A DNA stretch of 64,000 bases from JBGUVL01 sp964370395 (GCA_964370395.1 CAYJIZ010000009.1:29460-93459); one strand, 5' to 3'. Counted from the first letter of the stretch, positions 23,516 to 32,625 are shown. Notes: a model not told the origin generated them from the letters alone. Program-made: numbers and translations.

Positions 23516-26275
23516 TTAATCTTTTGCTCCAATGCGTACAACGTATGTTTCATCGCCATATACGACGCTTCCTACATTAATTGTGCTTCCATTTGGATCG
23601 TATTTTCCAGCTTCAACCTTGTTTGATTTTTTGATTGATATTTTTACTTCTGGAATCGTTTTGCTTGCCCATGCATTTAATGCAGTTGCTGCTTCTTCAA
23701 AAGTTGTTGTTTCGTTGAACAAGGCGATAAAGTCATTTCCGATTGTATAACTGATTTCGGCATCACTTGTTAGTGTCTTACATACTTTATTACTTGTTCC
23801 ATCTGTTTTTTCATAGCCATAGAAACCACAAACTTTTACTTCGTCACCTTTTTTACTGCTTATTGCTACATTGCTCACCTTATCGCTCGCGCTTGCGCTT
23901 GAGGTTACCAGTGTTCCATTAACATAGATTTCATATTTATAGCGTACTGCTCCAAATAATAAATTCTTACTGAACTTTGGAACAAACGTGAAGGAAGTTG
24001 GACCAACTGTGACAGTTTTAGGAGCACCACCTTCTTCTAATGCTGATTTATTAGGGTAGGGAGCAAAGGTAATGGATAATTTATTTCCTGTTAAACTAAC
24101 ATCTAATGATGATAGTGTGCTTAATTCATCTGCACCAACGCTGCTACCTAATTTAGCGTATTTCTTACGGATTAAACCTGTCACCATATTTCCACCTGAT
24201 GCATTTACATAAGGGAAGATACCTTGTACATGAGAAATGCTTACGACCCCAGCAGGGCGTTCAATTTCTTGAGCATTTCCTTTTGTTAAGTTATCCAATA
24301 AGGCTCTTGTGATTTTACCTTCGATATTTAAATATAATTTGCTTTGGTCAAAGTAGTTATTTGGGTTGTTGTAATCTTCGTATCCTACCCAAGTAGCAAC
24401 TGTGAAATTGTTTGTATACCCAACCATCCATTTGTCTTTGGCAAATCCTTCTGGAATCGCCAATCCTGGAGGAGCATCTGTTGTTCCTGATTTCGCATAG
24501 ATCGGATATGGTGCATCCAATCCAACAACGGTTCCATAACCACCAGTTACAACATCGCGTAAGATATACGACATCAAGTAAGCAGCTTCATCAGAAACAA
24601 CTTCTGTTTTTTCTTCTTTGTGCTCAATGTCCTTTTTATCGTTTTCTTCAAAATCAATTTTTGTAATACAGTAAGGATCCATACGGTTCCCTTTGTTTGC
24701 CATAACACTGAATGCGGAAGATAATTGTAACGTAGTTAAACTCAACTCATCTCCACCAATCGACATACCATAAGCAAAGTTTTCTGCTGTTACTTGATCA
24801 ATACCTAATTTGTTTAAGTAGTCGACTAAACCGTCAACACCAATTTTTTCTACGACTGCTTTTAGTGTTTTATAAGCTGGAATATTGTAGGAATTACCCA
24901 CCGCTTGTTTGAACGTCACATCTCCATGGAAGGTACGGTCTGCATTCCACATTGTTGAGTTTGCGTTTTCATAAGCTGTCGGAGAATCTTCAAAAACATG
25001 TTCTGTTGAATATCCTAAATCTTCAAATGCGTATAAGTACTCCATAATCGGTTTTGCGGTTGATCCAATTTGGTGAGCAAAATCTGTACCGTGGTTTTTA
25101 CGATCGTTACCACTGTAACTACGTCCACCACCAACAGCTAAAATTTCACCAGTTTGGTTATTGATTGCGTTGAATCCAGTTGTAATTCTTTCATCAGGGA
25201 AGTCAACAACTTCACCATTTAAGATAGAATCCGCCAATAGTTGTGCATCGCGATCCATTGTTGTGTAAATTTTTACAGGTGTTACATAAGGATCCACTTT
25301 GTATTTTTCTCTTGCTTCTTCTACTGCAACATCAATAAAACTTTGGAATTCTTCAGTATCAAAATTCATTTCTCCATTTAATTGGAAAGCCAAATCGCTT
25401 GATAGTGCTAATTTGTATTCTGTGTCTGTAATGTAACCGTGGTTTTGCATTTGGTACAATACAGCATTACGACGTTTTGTCGCTTTTTCATAGAACGTAG
25501 CAGGAATTTCATTTTCTGGTGTTCCTTCTACGATATCATAATTTGCTGTATACGGATTGTATGCTCCAGGAGCATTAATTACACCTGCTAAAAAGGCAGC
25601 TTCAGTTAAAGTAAGGTTTTTCGCATCTTTACCAAAATAGTATTGTGCTCCTTTTTGAATTCCACGAGCAGGTCCTCCAAAGTTAATGGAGTTCAAGTAC
25701 AATTCTAAGATTTTCTCTTTGTCTAATTTGGATTCAATATCCATCGATTTGAAAATCTCAACAATCTTTTGTTCGATTTTTTGTACGGTTGTTTGTTCGT
25801 TAGTTTGTGATTCTGGGAATAGTTTCACATCAACTAATTGCATTGTTAATGTTGAACCCCCTTGTACAATTCCACCTTTGGCAACATTGGTAAACCCTGA
25901 TTTAATGAAACGTGGTAAATCGAATCCACCATGTTTAAAGTAACGAGAGTCTTCCACTGCTAAGAAAGAATCGATGACAACTTGTGGCATCTCTTCGTAT
26001 TTAATGTTTTCACGAACTCCACTATCGTTTGATAGGGTGATGATTTCTTTTCCATTTCGATCATAGATGACAGATGAACTATCACTTGTTAATCCATCAA
26101 TTTTATCCATAATATCAGAGTTTGATAAAATGTTTTGTACTAACACAAAAGCGATCGTACTACCAATTACACATATCGATAAGAATACGATACAAATCGA
26201 ATTGATAATCGAACGTTTTCCCGCTTTCTTTCTCGGTGTTTTTGGTGTTTTGGCTGAGTTTTGTTTTTGAGCCAT
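23516..26275 (-). CDS. ponA: Class A penicillin-binding protein (PBP1)
   Basis: A 919-residue bifunctional peptidoglycan synthase. A basic cytoplasmic tail is followed by one membrane anchor (about 24-46) and the GT51 glycosyltransferase domain with catalytic E108 in AVEDSRYFKHGGFD, then QGGSTLTMQLV. The transpeptidase domain has S405-x-x-K408, S462-Y-N and K595-S-G-T-T. Beyond about residue 700 is a tail of some 220 residues rich in Thr, Ser and Val with two beta-domain-like parts; one contains two cysteines about 18 residues apart. It lies 2 bp after recU, the conserved recU-ponA pair. Confidence 0.96.
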   Translation of the reverse strand: MAQKQNSAKTPKTPRKKAGKRSIINSICIVFLSICVIGSTIAFVLVQNILSNSDIMDKIDGLTSDSSSVIYDRNGKEIITLSNDSGVRENIKYEEMPQVVIDSFLAVEDSRYFKHGGFDLPRFIKSGFTNVAKGGIVQGGSTLTMQLVDVKLFPESQTNEQTTVQKIEQKIVEIFKSMDIESKLDKEKILELYLNSINFGGPARGIQKGAQYYFGKDAKNLTLTEAAFLAGVINAPGAYNPYTANYDIVEGTPENEIPATFYEKATKRRNAVLYQMQNHGYITDTEYKLALSSDLAFQLNGEMNFDTEEFQSFIDVAVEEAREKYKVDPYVTPVKIYTTMDRDAQLLADSILNGEVVDFPDERITTGFNAINNQTGEILAVGGGRSYSGNDRKNHGTDFAHQIGSTAKPIMEYLYAFEDLGYSTEHVFEDSPTAYENANSTMWNADRTFHGDVTFKQAVGNSYNIPAYKTLKAVVEKIGVDGLVDYLNKLGIDQVTAENFAYGMSIGGDELSLTTLQLSSAFSVMANKGNRMDPYCITKIDFEENDKKDIEHKEEKTEVVSDEAAYLMSYILRDVVTGGYGTVVGLDAPYPIYAKSGTTDAPPGLAIPEGFAKDKWMVGYTNNFTVATWVGYEDYNNPNNYFDQSKLYLNIEGKITRALLDNLTKGNAQEIERPAGVVSISHVQGIFPYVNASGGNMVTGLIRKKYAKLGSSVGADELSTLSSLDVSLTGNKLSITFAPYPNKSALEEGGAPKTVTVGPTSFTFVPKFSKNLLFGAVRYKYEIYVNGTLVTSSASASDKVSNVAISSKKGDEVKVCGFYGYEKTDGTSNKVCKTLTSDAEISYTIGNDFIALFNETTTFEEAATALNAWASKTIPEVKISIKKSNKVEAGKYDPNGSTINVGSVVYGDETYVVRIGAKD

Positions 26276-26277
26276 GT

Positions 26278-26853
26278 CTAATCCTCCTTGAAGTAGACGA
26301 AGTCTACCACATCTAAATATTTCAAGCGAGGGATGTATCCCTCTGCAATTTTGTGTCCATTCGCAACAATGCTATCATAACGAATTGATTTCTTTGTTTC
26401 TTCTTCGTATGCTTTTATCATATGGCTTGCATCTAGCAGGTATGTTTCCTGGTAAGCGCTAAAGCGAATGATGAGAAAAGCAATGCCTCCGTGCGCTTGT
26501 ACTTGTTTTAAATGTTCTATTTGGTGGGGATGAATGTTTTGTAAAGTGAAGGAAACTTTAGAACGTGTTTCTTTCGCTTCAAAATCAATGTACTTCCCAC
26601 GATAGATACCATTGTAATCTGTCGTACTAGGCACTTTGTAATACGCTTCAATAATCTTGGCAGCATTTCGATTAGGATAATCCACTCGAACTACCTGTAC
26701 TGGCGTCGGTTTCTTATAGATTACAGCCCGATTGCATTCCTTATAATAGTCGCAACTATCATTGATGTCTTTTTCTAATGCCATTCCACGGTTCATTGTG
26801 GAAGTAGAAGTATTGTTTACTGCTACTTTTTTCTTATTCGGATAATTTATCAT
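26278..26853 (-). CDS. recU: Holliday junction resolvase RecU
   Basis: A 191-residue endonuclease that resolves Holliday junctions and modulates RecA. The start at 26853 (MINYPNKKK) matches Bacillus RecU and follows TAGGTGA; a start five codons upstream is less likely. The core STTDYNGIYRGKYIDFEAKET carries the PD-(D/E)xK-type acidic residues, and LQNIHPHQIEHLKQV the stalk-side helix. A TATAAT on the minus strand at 26876-26871 may be the -10 for the recU-ponA operon. The pairing with ponA and closeness to gpsB link recombination and division genes, as in Bacillus. Confidence 0.95.
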   Translation of the reverse strand: MINYPNKKKVAVNNTSTSTMNRGMALEKDINDSCDYYKECNRAVIYKKPTPVQVVRVDYPNRNAAKIIEAYYKVPSTTDYNGIYRGKYIDFEAKETRSKVSFTLQNIHPHQIEHLKQVQAHGGIAFLIIRFSAYQETYLLDASHMIKAYEEETKKSIRYDSIVANGHKIAEGYIPRLKYLDVVDFVYFKED

Positions 26854-26980
26854 ATAATCACCTAACATACATTATAAACAATTTCACATTTGATTTCTAC
26901 TACTAACTCACTTTAATGAAGAATAGCCTTGCATTTTTGACGTAAATTTGCGAAACTAAATAAAGTAGGTGGTGAGCAGA

Positions 26981-27304
26981 GTGGAAAAGCGTTTTGAACT
27001 GACAATTAAAGATATCTTAGAGAAGGAATTCCATATTGATTTAAAGGGATACAATGCACATGAAGTGGATTCTTTTTTGGATTGTGTGATTGCTGATTAT
27101 CAACAATACGATGAAACAATCAAAAATCTTGGTGAAAATCTTTGTCGTTATGAGGAAGAAAATAAAAAATTAAAACAAAAAATCCAAGCGTTAGAGGTTG
27201 CTCTACAAGGCAAAGAAGTAACAACGAGCAAACCAGTAGATCATTTGGATGTGATTAAGCGATTATCTCGCTTGGAGCAAGAAGTATTTAAAAAAGCAAA
27301 CTAA
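26981..27304 (+). CDS. gpsB: Cell division regulator GpsB
   Basis: A 107-residue DivIVA-like coiled-coil protein that shuttles PBP1 between elongation and septation. The N-terminal lipid-binding-type domain shows LTIKDILEKEF, GYNAHEVDSFLDCVIADY, then a coiled coil and the short C-terminal helix DVIKRLSRLEQEVF typical of GpsB. The GTG at 26981 is preferred since AGGTGG at 26967-26972 precedes it; GTG codons at 26969 and 26972 are alternatives. rnpB begins at its stop codon, an arrangement also seen near Bacillus ypsB. Its client PBP gene ponA is divergent, 0.7 kb away. Confidence 0.92.
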   Translation: MEKRFELTIKDILEKEFHIDLKGYNAHEVDSFLDCVIADYQQYDETIKNLGENLCRYEEENKKLKQKIQALEVALQGKEVTTSKPVDHLDVIKRLSRLEQEVFKKAN

Positions 27305-27651
27305 ATAACATTATGGCAATCGCTGGCTACTTGATAGTTAGAGGAAAGTCCATGCTCGCACAATCTGTGATGATTGTAGTGTTTGTGCTAGGCGAAAAAA
27401 TAAGCCTAGGTAGCGTAAGCTAACGGCTGAGGAAGTCCTAAGGGTAACTATGGATGAAATCTTTAAAAGTGCCACAGAGACGAGCTTTTATAGAAATATA
27501 AAAGGTGGAACGGGTAAACCCCGCAAGCGAGAAACCCAAATTTGGTAGGGGAACTTTCAAATGCAAAACGAAGCATGCGAAGGACACGTAAGTGTAGATA
27601 AATGGTTGCCACTTCTTAGGAAGGACAGAACATGGCTTATATGATGTTATT
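27305..27651 (+). ncRNA. rnpB: RNase P RNA, type B
   Basis: Catalytic RNA that trims tRNA 5' leaders. Read directly are the universally conserved GAGGAAAGTCCATGCTCGCAC (split here as GAGGAAAGTCC and ATGCTCGC), the AGTGCCACAGAGACGA segment, GGTAAACCCCGCAAGCGAG, AAACCCAAATTTGGTAGG and the 3' AGGACAGAACATGGCTTA. The ends AATAACAT and ATGTTATT pair to close P1. The Bacillus-like loop set marks type B. It overlaps or directly follows the gpsB stop, so processing from a gpsB transcript is possible. Ends are accurate to a few bases. Confidence 0.96.
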
Positions 27652-27655
27652 TTTG

Positions 27656-27684
27656 AAAAGAGACACGAAAGTGTTTCTTTTTTT
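27656..27684 (+). terminator. Terminator of rnpB
   Basis: AAAGAGACAC, loop GAAA, GTGTTTCTTT with two wobble pairs, followed by T-run. Confidence 0.75.
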
Positions 27685-27767
27685 ATAAAAAAGTTGCGAA
27701 ACGAAATACATTTTCATATTAATTGCACATTCCTTGCGCAATTGGTAAAATGAGGAAGGTTTGTATG

Positions 27768-27796
27768 TTTACAATGAAAATTAAACTTGGTATAAT
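27768..27796 (+). promoter_or_regulatory. Promoter of the RodZ-like gene
   Basis: TTTACA (27768-27773), 17-bp spacer, TATAAT (27791-27796) with an upstream TG that makes an extended -10. Confidence 0.8.
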
Positions 27797-27823
27797 AAAT
27801 CGTGTGTATCATTAGAGGTGTCT

Positions 27824-28792
27824 ATGAAAAAAGTTGGTAATAAATTACAAGAAAAAAGAAGGGAATTGAAGTTAACTTACGAAGATGTCGCAAAGTTAAC
27901 AAAACTTCCAATAGGTACAATTAAAGCCATTGAAAAAGGGGATTTGGATTATTTTCAAAACGATTTAACGTACGTTCGTTTTTATGTTCGTTCGTACTGT
28001 AAAGCGTTGCAGGTTCCATATGAAGGATTTAAGGATGATGTTTTGGGAAGTGTAGACGAATACACTGCAACCATGTCTTTGAATGCGATGAAAGAACATG
28101 AAAAAATTGAAAAAAATATTTCGCAAAGAACAGAGCGAAAAGAACCTGTCAATGTCGATTTGCCAGAGGATAAAAAACCTAGATTGGCGAGAAAAGATCG
28201 CGTATCTATTTCACAAAATGCGCAACAAAATCGTCGTTTTACTAAGAAACGTGTGGATTTTGCCTTTTTGTCGTTGATTGCGGTGATTGTCGTGATTGTT
28301 GGGATTTTAATTTATGTAGGGGTGAATACGTTAATGGATAAAAATGACACGCCTGCGAAAGATGATGCAGTGAGTGAGAAAACGCCTGCGAAACCAACAC
28401 CAGATAAAGAGGAAACACCAAAGGAAGAAGAAAAGAAACCAAGTGAAGACAGTAAGGTTTCGTTTACTCAAGTAACGCCTAGTTCTTATAATATTAGTGG
28501 AATCAAAGCGAACGAAGCGATTACAATTGAAGTAACCTTTAAAAACAGTGGAAGTTTTAACTTGTGGAAAGGAAATACCTCAGTAGCTAACGCTTACCAA
28601 GTTTACCAAGCGAATGCTACGTACAAATACGAAGGAAGTGTGGTTGCGAATGAAGCCTATACACTTAACTTTTGGAATTATGGAGGCGCAGTAATCAAAG
28701 TAAATGGAAAAACGTTAGAGTACAATGAAAGTGCATTAGTACCGGATGCGAATGGCGTTGTTTTCTTTACCTTAACAACAACAGGAGAATAG
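27824..28792 (+). CDS. RodZ-like helix-turn-helix membrane protein
   Basis: A 322-residue protein. The ATG at 27824 follows AGAGGTG; a GTG two codons earlier is less likely. Residues about 1-70 form an HTH_25 domain (LKLTYEDVAKLTKLPIGTIKAIE), a charged linker follows, one membrane helix lies near 150-170 (FLSLIAVIVVIVGILIYV), then a Lys/Glu/Pro-rich stretch and a DUF4115-type beta domain outside (about 220-322). This is the RodZ plan; RodZ links MreB to the elongation machinery. It sits in front of pgsA-cinA with only 1-bp spacings, an order common in Bacillota. Confidence 0.88.
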   Translation: MKKVGNKLQEKRRELKLTYEDVAKLTKLPIGTIKAIEKGDLDYFQNDLTYVRFYVRSYCKALQVPYEGFKDDVLGSVDEYTATMSLNAMKEHEKIEKNISQRTERKEPVNVDLPEDKKPRLARKDRVSISQNAQQNRRFTKKRVDFAFLSLIAVIVVIVGILIYVGVNTLMDKNDTPAKDDAVSEKTPAKPTPDKEETPKEEEKKPSEDSKVSFTQVTPSSYNISGIKANEAITIEVTFKNSGSFNLWKGNTSVANAYQVYQANATYKYEGSVVANEAYTLNFWNYGGAVIKVNGKTLEYNESALVPDANGVVFFTLTTTGE

Positions 28793-28793
28793 C

Positions 28794-29387
28794 ATGAATC
28801 TACCAAATAAATTATCATTATTTCGAATCGTTTTAGTACCTGTTTTGGTGCTTGTTTATATATTCCCATATGCGCAGTTTAATATTGACGTGTATGAGTT
28901 TCGTTTTGCCTATGTTTCGTTATCACTCGTGGATATTTGCGCATTGCTTATTTTCGTTGTCGCTTCTATCACCGATTTTCTTGATGGTTATTTGGCAAGA
29001 AAACATAATCTTATTACCTCATTTGGGAAGTTTATCGACCCGATTGCAGATAAATTATTAGTAAACACGAGCTTTATTTTATTGGCGTTTAACGGAAGTG
29101 TGCCTGTTGTTGCGGTAATTGTGATGATATGGCGAGATACGATTGTTGATGCCATTCGAATGATGGCCGCAAATAAAGGAAAAGTAATGGCAGCAGGGAT
29201 GCTAGGGAAGATTAAAACCGTAGCACAGATGATTGCCATTATTGTTTGTTTCTTGAACAATTTACCGTTTGCCTTGTTGCCATTTCCAATGGATGACTTC
29301 TTAGTTTGGTTTGCGACTTGTATTTCGGTATTGTCTGGATTTGCATACTTTAACCAAGCCAAAGATATTTTATTAGAGAGTAAATAA
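28794..29387 (+). CDS. pgsA: CDP-diacylglycerol-glycerol-3-phosphate 3-phosphatidyltransferase
   Basis: A 197-residue membrane enzyme that makes phosphatidylglycerol phosphate, the precursor of phosphatidylglycerol and cardiolipin. The CDP-alcohol phosphotransferase motif is complete: DGYLAR, then G eleven residues later and the two Asp of FIDPIADK. NLPNKLSLFRIVLVP is the usual N-terminus. It starts 1 bp after the RodZ-like gene and ends 1 bp before cinA. Confidence 0.96.
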   Translation: MNLPNKLSLFRIVLVPVLVLVYIFPYAQFNIDVYEFRFAYVSLSLVDICALLIFVVASITDFLDGYLARKHNLITSFGKFIDPIADKLLVNTSFILLAFNGSVPVVAVIVMIWRDTIVDAIRMMAANKGKVMAAGMLGKIKTVAQMIAIIVCFLNNLPFALLPFPMDDFLVWFATCISVLSGFAYFNQAKDILLESK

Positions 29388-29388
29388 A

Positions 29389-29844
29389 ATGAAAGACCTG
29401 GTTGCTTTATTAATTCAAAAACAATACACAATCGCAAGTGTTGAAAGTTTGACTGCAGGGCTTTTCGCTAGTAAAATTGCGCAGGTTCCCGGAGCGAGCA
29501 AGGTTTTGTATGGTGGTTTAATCACATACCAAAGCGAGTGCAAACAAGAAGTGTTGCATGTTGATGCAAAGGTAATAAAGAAGTATGGTGTCATAAGCAA
29601 AGAAGTGGCAGATGCGATGGCTTTGCAAGGACAAAAGATGTTTGCTTGTGATGTTGTAGTTTCTTTTAGTGGCAATGCGGGACCGGATGCAATGGATGGA
29701 AAACCGGTTGGTTTAGTGCATATGGCAATTGTAGTGAAACAACAATTGTATTCATTTGAAAATGTGTTTGCAGGGGATCGTGAAACGATACGAAATGAAG
29801 CATGTCTTTATATGTATGAAAAATTGTTAGAAATTTTAAAATAA
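29389..29844 (+). CDS. CinA C-terminal domain protein (nicotinamide-nucleotide amidase type)
   Basis: A 151-residue stand-alone CinA_C domain, corresponding to PncC, which deamidates nicotinamide mononucleotide. Full-length CinA of streptococci has an additional N-terminal molybdopterin-binding-like domain that is absent here. Motifs are SVESLTAGLFASKIAQVPGAS (given as two parts, SVESLTAG and KIAQVPGAS), YGGLITY, and SFSGNAGPDA. It lies between pgsA and recA, the usual place of competence-damage-inducible cinA. It would be transcribed from the RodZ-like gene promoter unless recA regulation extends upstream. Confidence 0.92.
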   Translation: MKDLVALLIQKQYTIASVESLTAGLFASKIAQVPGASKVLYGGLITYQSECKQEVLHVDAKVIKKYGVISKEVADAMALQGQKMFACDVVVSFSGNAGPDAMDGKPVGLVHMAIVVKQQLYSFENVFAGDRETIRNEACLYMYEKLLEILK

Positions 29845-29850
29845 ATTACA

Positions 29851-29882
29851 AGATTTTAAAATTAAAGCATATATATTAGTAG
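29851..29882 (+). promoter_or_regulatory. Shared 32-nt element upstream of recA (copy 1)
   Basis: AGATTTT, six variable bases, then AAAGCATATATATTAGTAG. The same layout and the same 19-base block occur at 33425-33456 before the comK-like gene; 29 of 32 positions agree. It ends 10 bases before the recA start and touches the ribosome binding site. It is probably a promoter or activator site of a common regulon. The function is inferred. Confidence 0.6.
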
Positions 29883-29892
29883 GAGGGCTGTT

Positions 29893-30906
29893 ATGGCAGA
29901 AAAGAAAAAAGTTGAAAATGTGGATCAAAAAGATGTCTTATTAAGTGAAACAATTTCACAGATTGAAAAGCAGTTTGGTAAAGGGAGTATTATGAAACTA
30001 GGAGATCGCAGCAACGTTGATGTGGATGCGATTAGTTCTGGTTCATTAAAGATTGATGAAGCACTTGGAATCGGTGGTTATCCAAAAGGTCGTATTGTGG
30101 AAATCTATGGACCAGAATCAAGTGGGAAAACAACATTGGCATTGCACGCGATTGCGGAAGTGCAAAAAAGAGGTGGTCGTGCTGCCTTTATTGATGCGGA
30201 AAATGCTATTGATCCTAAGTATGCACAAAACTTAGGGGTAAATATTGAAGAATTGATTTTATCGCAACCAGATAGTGGGGAACAAGCACTTGAAATTTGT
30301 GAAATGTTGATTCGTAGTGGTGCGATTGATTTGGTTGTTGTTGACTCGGTTGCAGCATTGGTACCACAAGCCGAATTAGATGGTGAAATGGGAGATGCAC
30401 AAGTAGGGTTACAAGCGCGTTTGATGTCAAAAGCGATGCGTAAGTTATCTGGAGTTATGAATCGTAGTGAATGTACTGCTATCTTCATTAACCAATTGCG
30501 TGAAAAAGTCGGAATCGTTTATGGAAATCCAGAAACGACACCAGGTGGTAGAGCGCTTAAGTTCTATTCTTCTGTACGTTTGGATATTCGTAAAAGCGAA
30601 GCGATTAAAATTGGAACGGACATTGTTGGAAACAAAGTAAATGTTAAGGTTGTGAAAAACAAAGTTGCGCCACCATTTAAAACAGCAGCAATTGAAATTA
30701 TGTATGGGGAAGGGATTTCCTATATGGGTGAAATTTTAGATATGAGTGTGGACTATGATTTAATTCAAAAAAGTGGTGCTTGGTTCTCTTATAATGGAGA
30801 TAAAATTGGGCAAGGAAAAGAAACCGCAAAACAATTTTTAAAAGACAATCCAGAGCTAGTAAAAACATTAGCTGAAAAAATCAAACAATTGCGTTTGGAA
30901 AAGTAG
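29893..30906 (+). CDS. recA: Recombinase RecA
   Basis: A 337-residue strand-exchange ATPase for recombination, repair and integration of transforming DNA. It has Walker A GPESSGKT (73-80), Walker B-type VVVDSVAALVP, the L1/L2 DNA-binding regions and FINQLREKVGIVYGNPETTPGG. The C-terminal tail ends in KIKQLRLEK and is less acidic than in many RecA proteins. AGGAGGG precedes the ATG. I found no Gram-positive LexA box (CGAAC-N4-GTTCG type) in the 48-bp gap to cinA, but a 32-base element shared with the comK-like gene lies there. Confidence 0.99.
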   Translation: MAEKKKVENVDQKDVLLSETISQIEKQFGKGSIMKLGDRSNVDVDAISSGSLKIDEALGIGGYPKGRIVEIYGPESSGKTTLALHAIAEVQKRGGRAAFIDAENAIDPKYAQNLGVNIEELILSQPDSGEQALEICEMLIRSGAIDLVVVDSVAALVPQAELDGEMGDAQVGLQARLMSKAMRKLSGVMNRSECTAIFINQLREKVGIVYGNPETTPGGRALKFYSSVRLDIRKSEAIKIGTDIVGNKVNVKVVKNKVAPPFKTAAIEIMYGEGISYMGEILDMSVDYDLIQKSGAWFSYNGDKIGQGKETAKQFLKDNPELVKTLAEKIKQLRLEK

Positions 30907-30913
30907 AAAATGT

Positions 30914-30945
30914 GGACACATGTATAGACATGTGTCCTTTTGTTT
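30914..30945 (+). terminator. Terminator of recA
   Basis: GGACACATGT, loop ATAG, ACATGTGTCC, then TTTTGTTTT. Confidence 0.9.
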
Positions 30946-30959
30946 TGAAAATGCTTTCA
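30946..30959 (+). promoter_or_regulatory. Possible catabolite-responsive element upstream of rny
   Basis: TGAAAATGCTTTCA matches the CcpA cre consensus TGWAANCGNTNWCA at 13 of 14 positions (T for C in the centre). It lies about 28 bp upstream of the rny -35. A chance match is possible. Confidence 0.35.
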
Positions 30960-30986
30960 AAAAGAAGGGGCCTAGAGTGAAAAGGA

Positions 30987-31015
30987 TTGAATAATTATGG
31001 GAAATCTAGTATTAT
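30987..31015 (+). promoter_or_regulatory. Promoter of rny-ymdB
   Basis: TTGAAT (30987-30992), 17 bp, TATTAT (31010-31015). The leader to the rny ATG is about 50 bases. Confidence 0.7.
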
Positions 31016-31071
31016 ATATACATGGGTAAAACCAAATGAAATAAGTCATTAGATGTAAGTAGGAGGATATT

Positions 31072-32625
31072 ATGGATAGTATGACTACAATCCTCTTGTC
31101 TGGTGTAGTAGGACTTTTGCTGGGTGTTATCGCGATGAGCGTAATTTCCAGAATGGGTTTAAATAAAAGTCGTCATGAAGCAGAATTAACAATTAAAGAA
31201 GCGCAAAACAAAGCTGAAACAATTGTGAAACAAGCTGAAATCGATGGACGTACGCAAACTCATGAGATGAAGATTAATGCAGAAAAAGAGATCAAACAAC
31301 GTAAAGATGAGTTGGTGGATAAAGATAACCAATTGTTACGTAGAGAAGATAATTTAAACTTTAGAGACGAAGCATTAACACAAAAAGAAGCGCAATTAGA
31401 AACGAAAAATGCGCGCTTATCTGAAAAGTTATCTATGTTAGATGAGAAAGAAAAGGTTTTGGATGCGAAAATCGACGTTCAAGTAGAAGAGTTGGAAAGA
31501 ATTTCTTCCATGTCGAGTCAAGAAGCCAAACAAGAATTATTTGGAATCGTTGAGAAACGAATGGAAAACGAAATTTTATCGTATATTAAAGATCGCGAAG
31601 ACGAAGCGAAAAGCATTGCAGATGAAAAAGCGAGAAACATTATCGCCTTATCAATTCAACGTTTATCGCAAGAAGAGTCAGTGGATCGTACGGTGTCAGT
31701 AGTAGCGTTACCAAGTGAAGAAATGAAGGGACGCATTATTGGTCGAGAGGGACGTAATATTAAAGCGATTGAACAAGCAACAGGGGTAGACTTAAATATT
31801 GATGATACACCTGAAGTAATTGAACTTTCATGTTTTGATCCAATTCGTCGTGAAACGGCAAGAATTGCATTAGAAACATTAGTAAAAGATGGTAGAATTC
31901 AACCTGGAAGAATTGAAGAAGTGGTGAATCGTGTGAAAAACGAGATGAACAACACAATCATGAAAACAGGGGAAGATGTAATCTTTAAATTAGGGCTAGG
32001 AAAAATGGACCGCGAAATTGTGAAATTGATCGGTCGATTGAAATACCGTTATAGCTATGGACAAAATGCATTAGAGCATTCTGTTGAAGTGGCTCATTTA
32101 ACAGGTATGATGGCTGCTGAGTTAGGGTTGAACCAAACTTTAGCAAAACGTGCAGGATTGTTGCACGATATTGGAAAAGCGATTGACTATGAAGTAGATG
32201 GAAGTCATGTTGAGTTAGGATATCGAATTTGTAAGAAACATGGAGAAGATGATGTTGTATTGAATGCCATTCAATCTCACCATGGAGAAGTAGAAGCAAA
32301 ATACTTAATTTCTAATTTGGTTGTGGCAGCAGATACATTAAGTGCTGCTCGTCCAGGAGCTCGTCATGAATCAATGCAAAACTACATCAACCGTTTGGAA
32401 GATTTAGAAAAATTATCGAAATCATTTGAAGGTGTGGAAAGTACGTATGCGATTCAAGCTGGTCGTGAAGTACGTGTACTTGTTAAACCAGATCGCATTG
32501 ATGATCTTGCTGCTGTGAAATTAGCGAGAGAAATCAAAGAAAAAATTGAAGCGGAATTAACTTACCCTGGACAAATCAAGGTAACAGTAATTCGTGAAAC
32601 AAGAGCGAACGAAGTGGCGAAATAA
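31072..32625 (+). CDS. rny: Ribonuclease Y
   Basis: A 517-residue membrane-tethered endoribonuclease that starts mRNA decay. An N-terminal membrane helix (about 4-24) leads to a long charged coiled coil (about 28-170), then the KH RNA-binding domain (GRIIGREGRNIKAIE) and the HD metal-binding domain (AGLLHDIGKAID with catalytic HD; later IQSHHGEVE). Length matches Bacillus RNase Y (520). AGTAGGAGG precedes the ATG. ymdB overlaps its stop by one base, a conserved arrangement. Confidence 0.98.
   Translation: MDSMTTILLSGVVGLLLGVIAMSVISRMGLNKSRHEAELTIKEAQNKAETIVKQAEIDGRTQTHEMKINAEKEIKQRKDELVDKDNQLLRREDNLNFRDEALTQKEAQLETKNARLSEKLSMLDEKEKVLDAKIDVQVEELERISSMSSQEAKQELFGIVEKRMENEILSYIKDREDEAKSIADEKARNIIALSIQRLSQEESVDRTVSVVALPSEEMKGRIIGREGRNIKAIEQATGVDLNIDDTPEVIELSCFDPIRRETARIALETLVKDGRIQPGRIEEVVNRVKNEMNNTIMKTGEDVIFKLGLGKMDREIVKLIGRLKYRYSYGQNALEHSVEVAHLTGMMAAELGLNQTLAKRAGLLHDIGKAIDYEVDGSHVELGYRICKKHGEDDVVLNAIQSHHGEVEAKYLISNLVVAADTLSAARPGARHESMQNYINRLEDLEKLSKSFEGVESTYAIQAGREVRVLVKPDRIDDLAAVKLAREIKEKIEAELTYPGQIKVTVIRETRANEVAK

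Noticed and set aside
26937..26966. TTGACG-18-TAAAGT as promoter of gpsB
   Set aside because: The start would fall on the ribosome binding site; gpsB has no other obvious promoter, but this one is unconvincing.
29845..29892. SOS (LexA) box upstream of recA
   Set aside because: No CGAAC-N4-GTTCG-type site is present in the gap; the conserved block found there has a different sequence.
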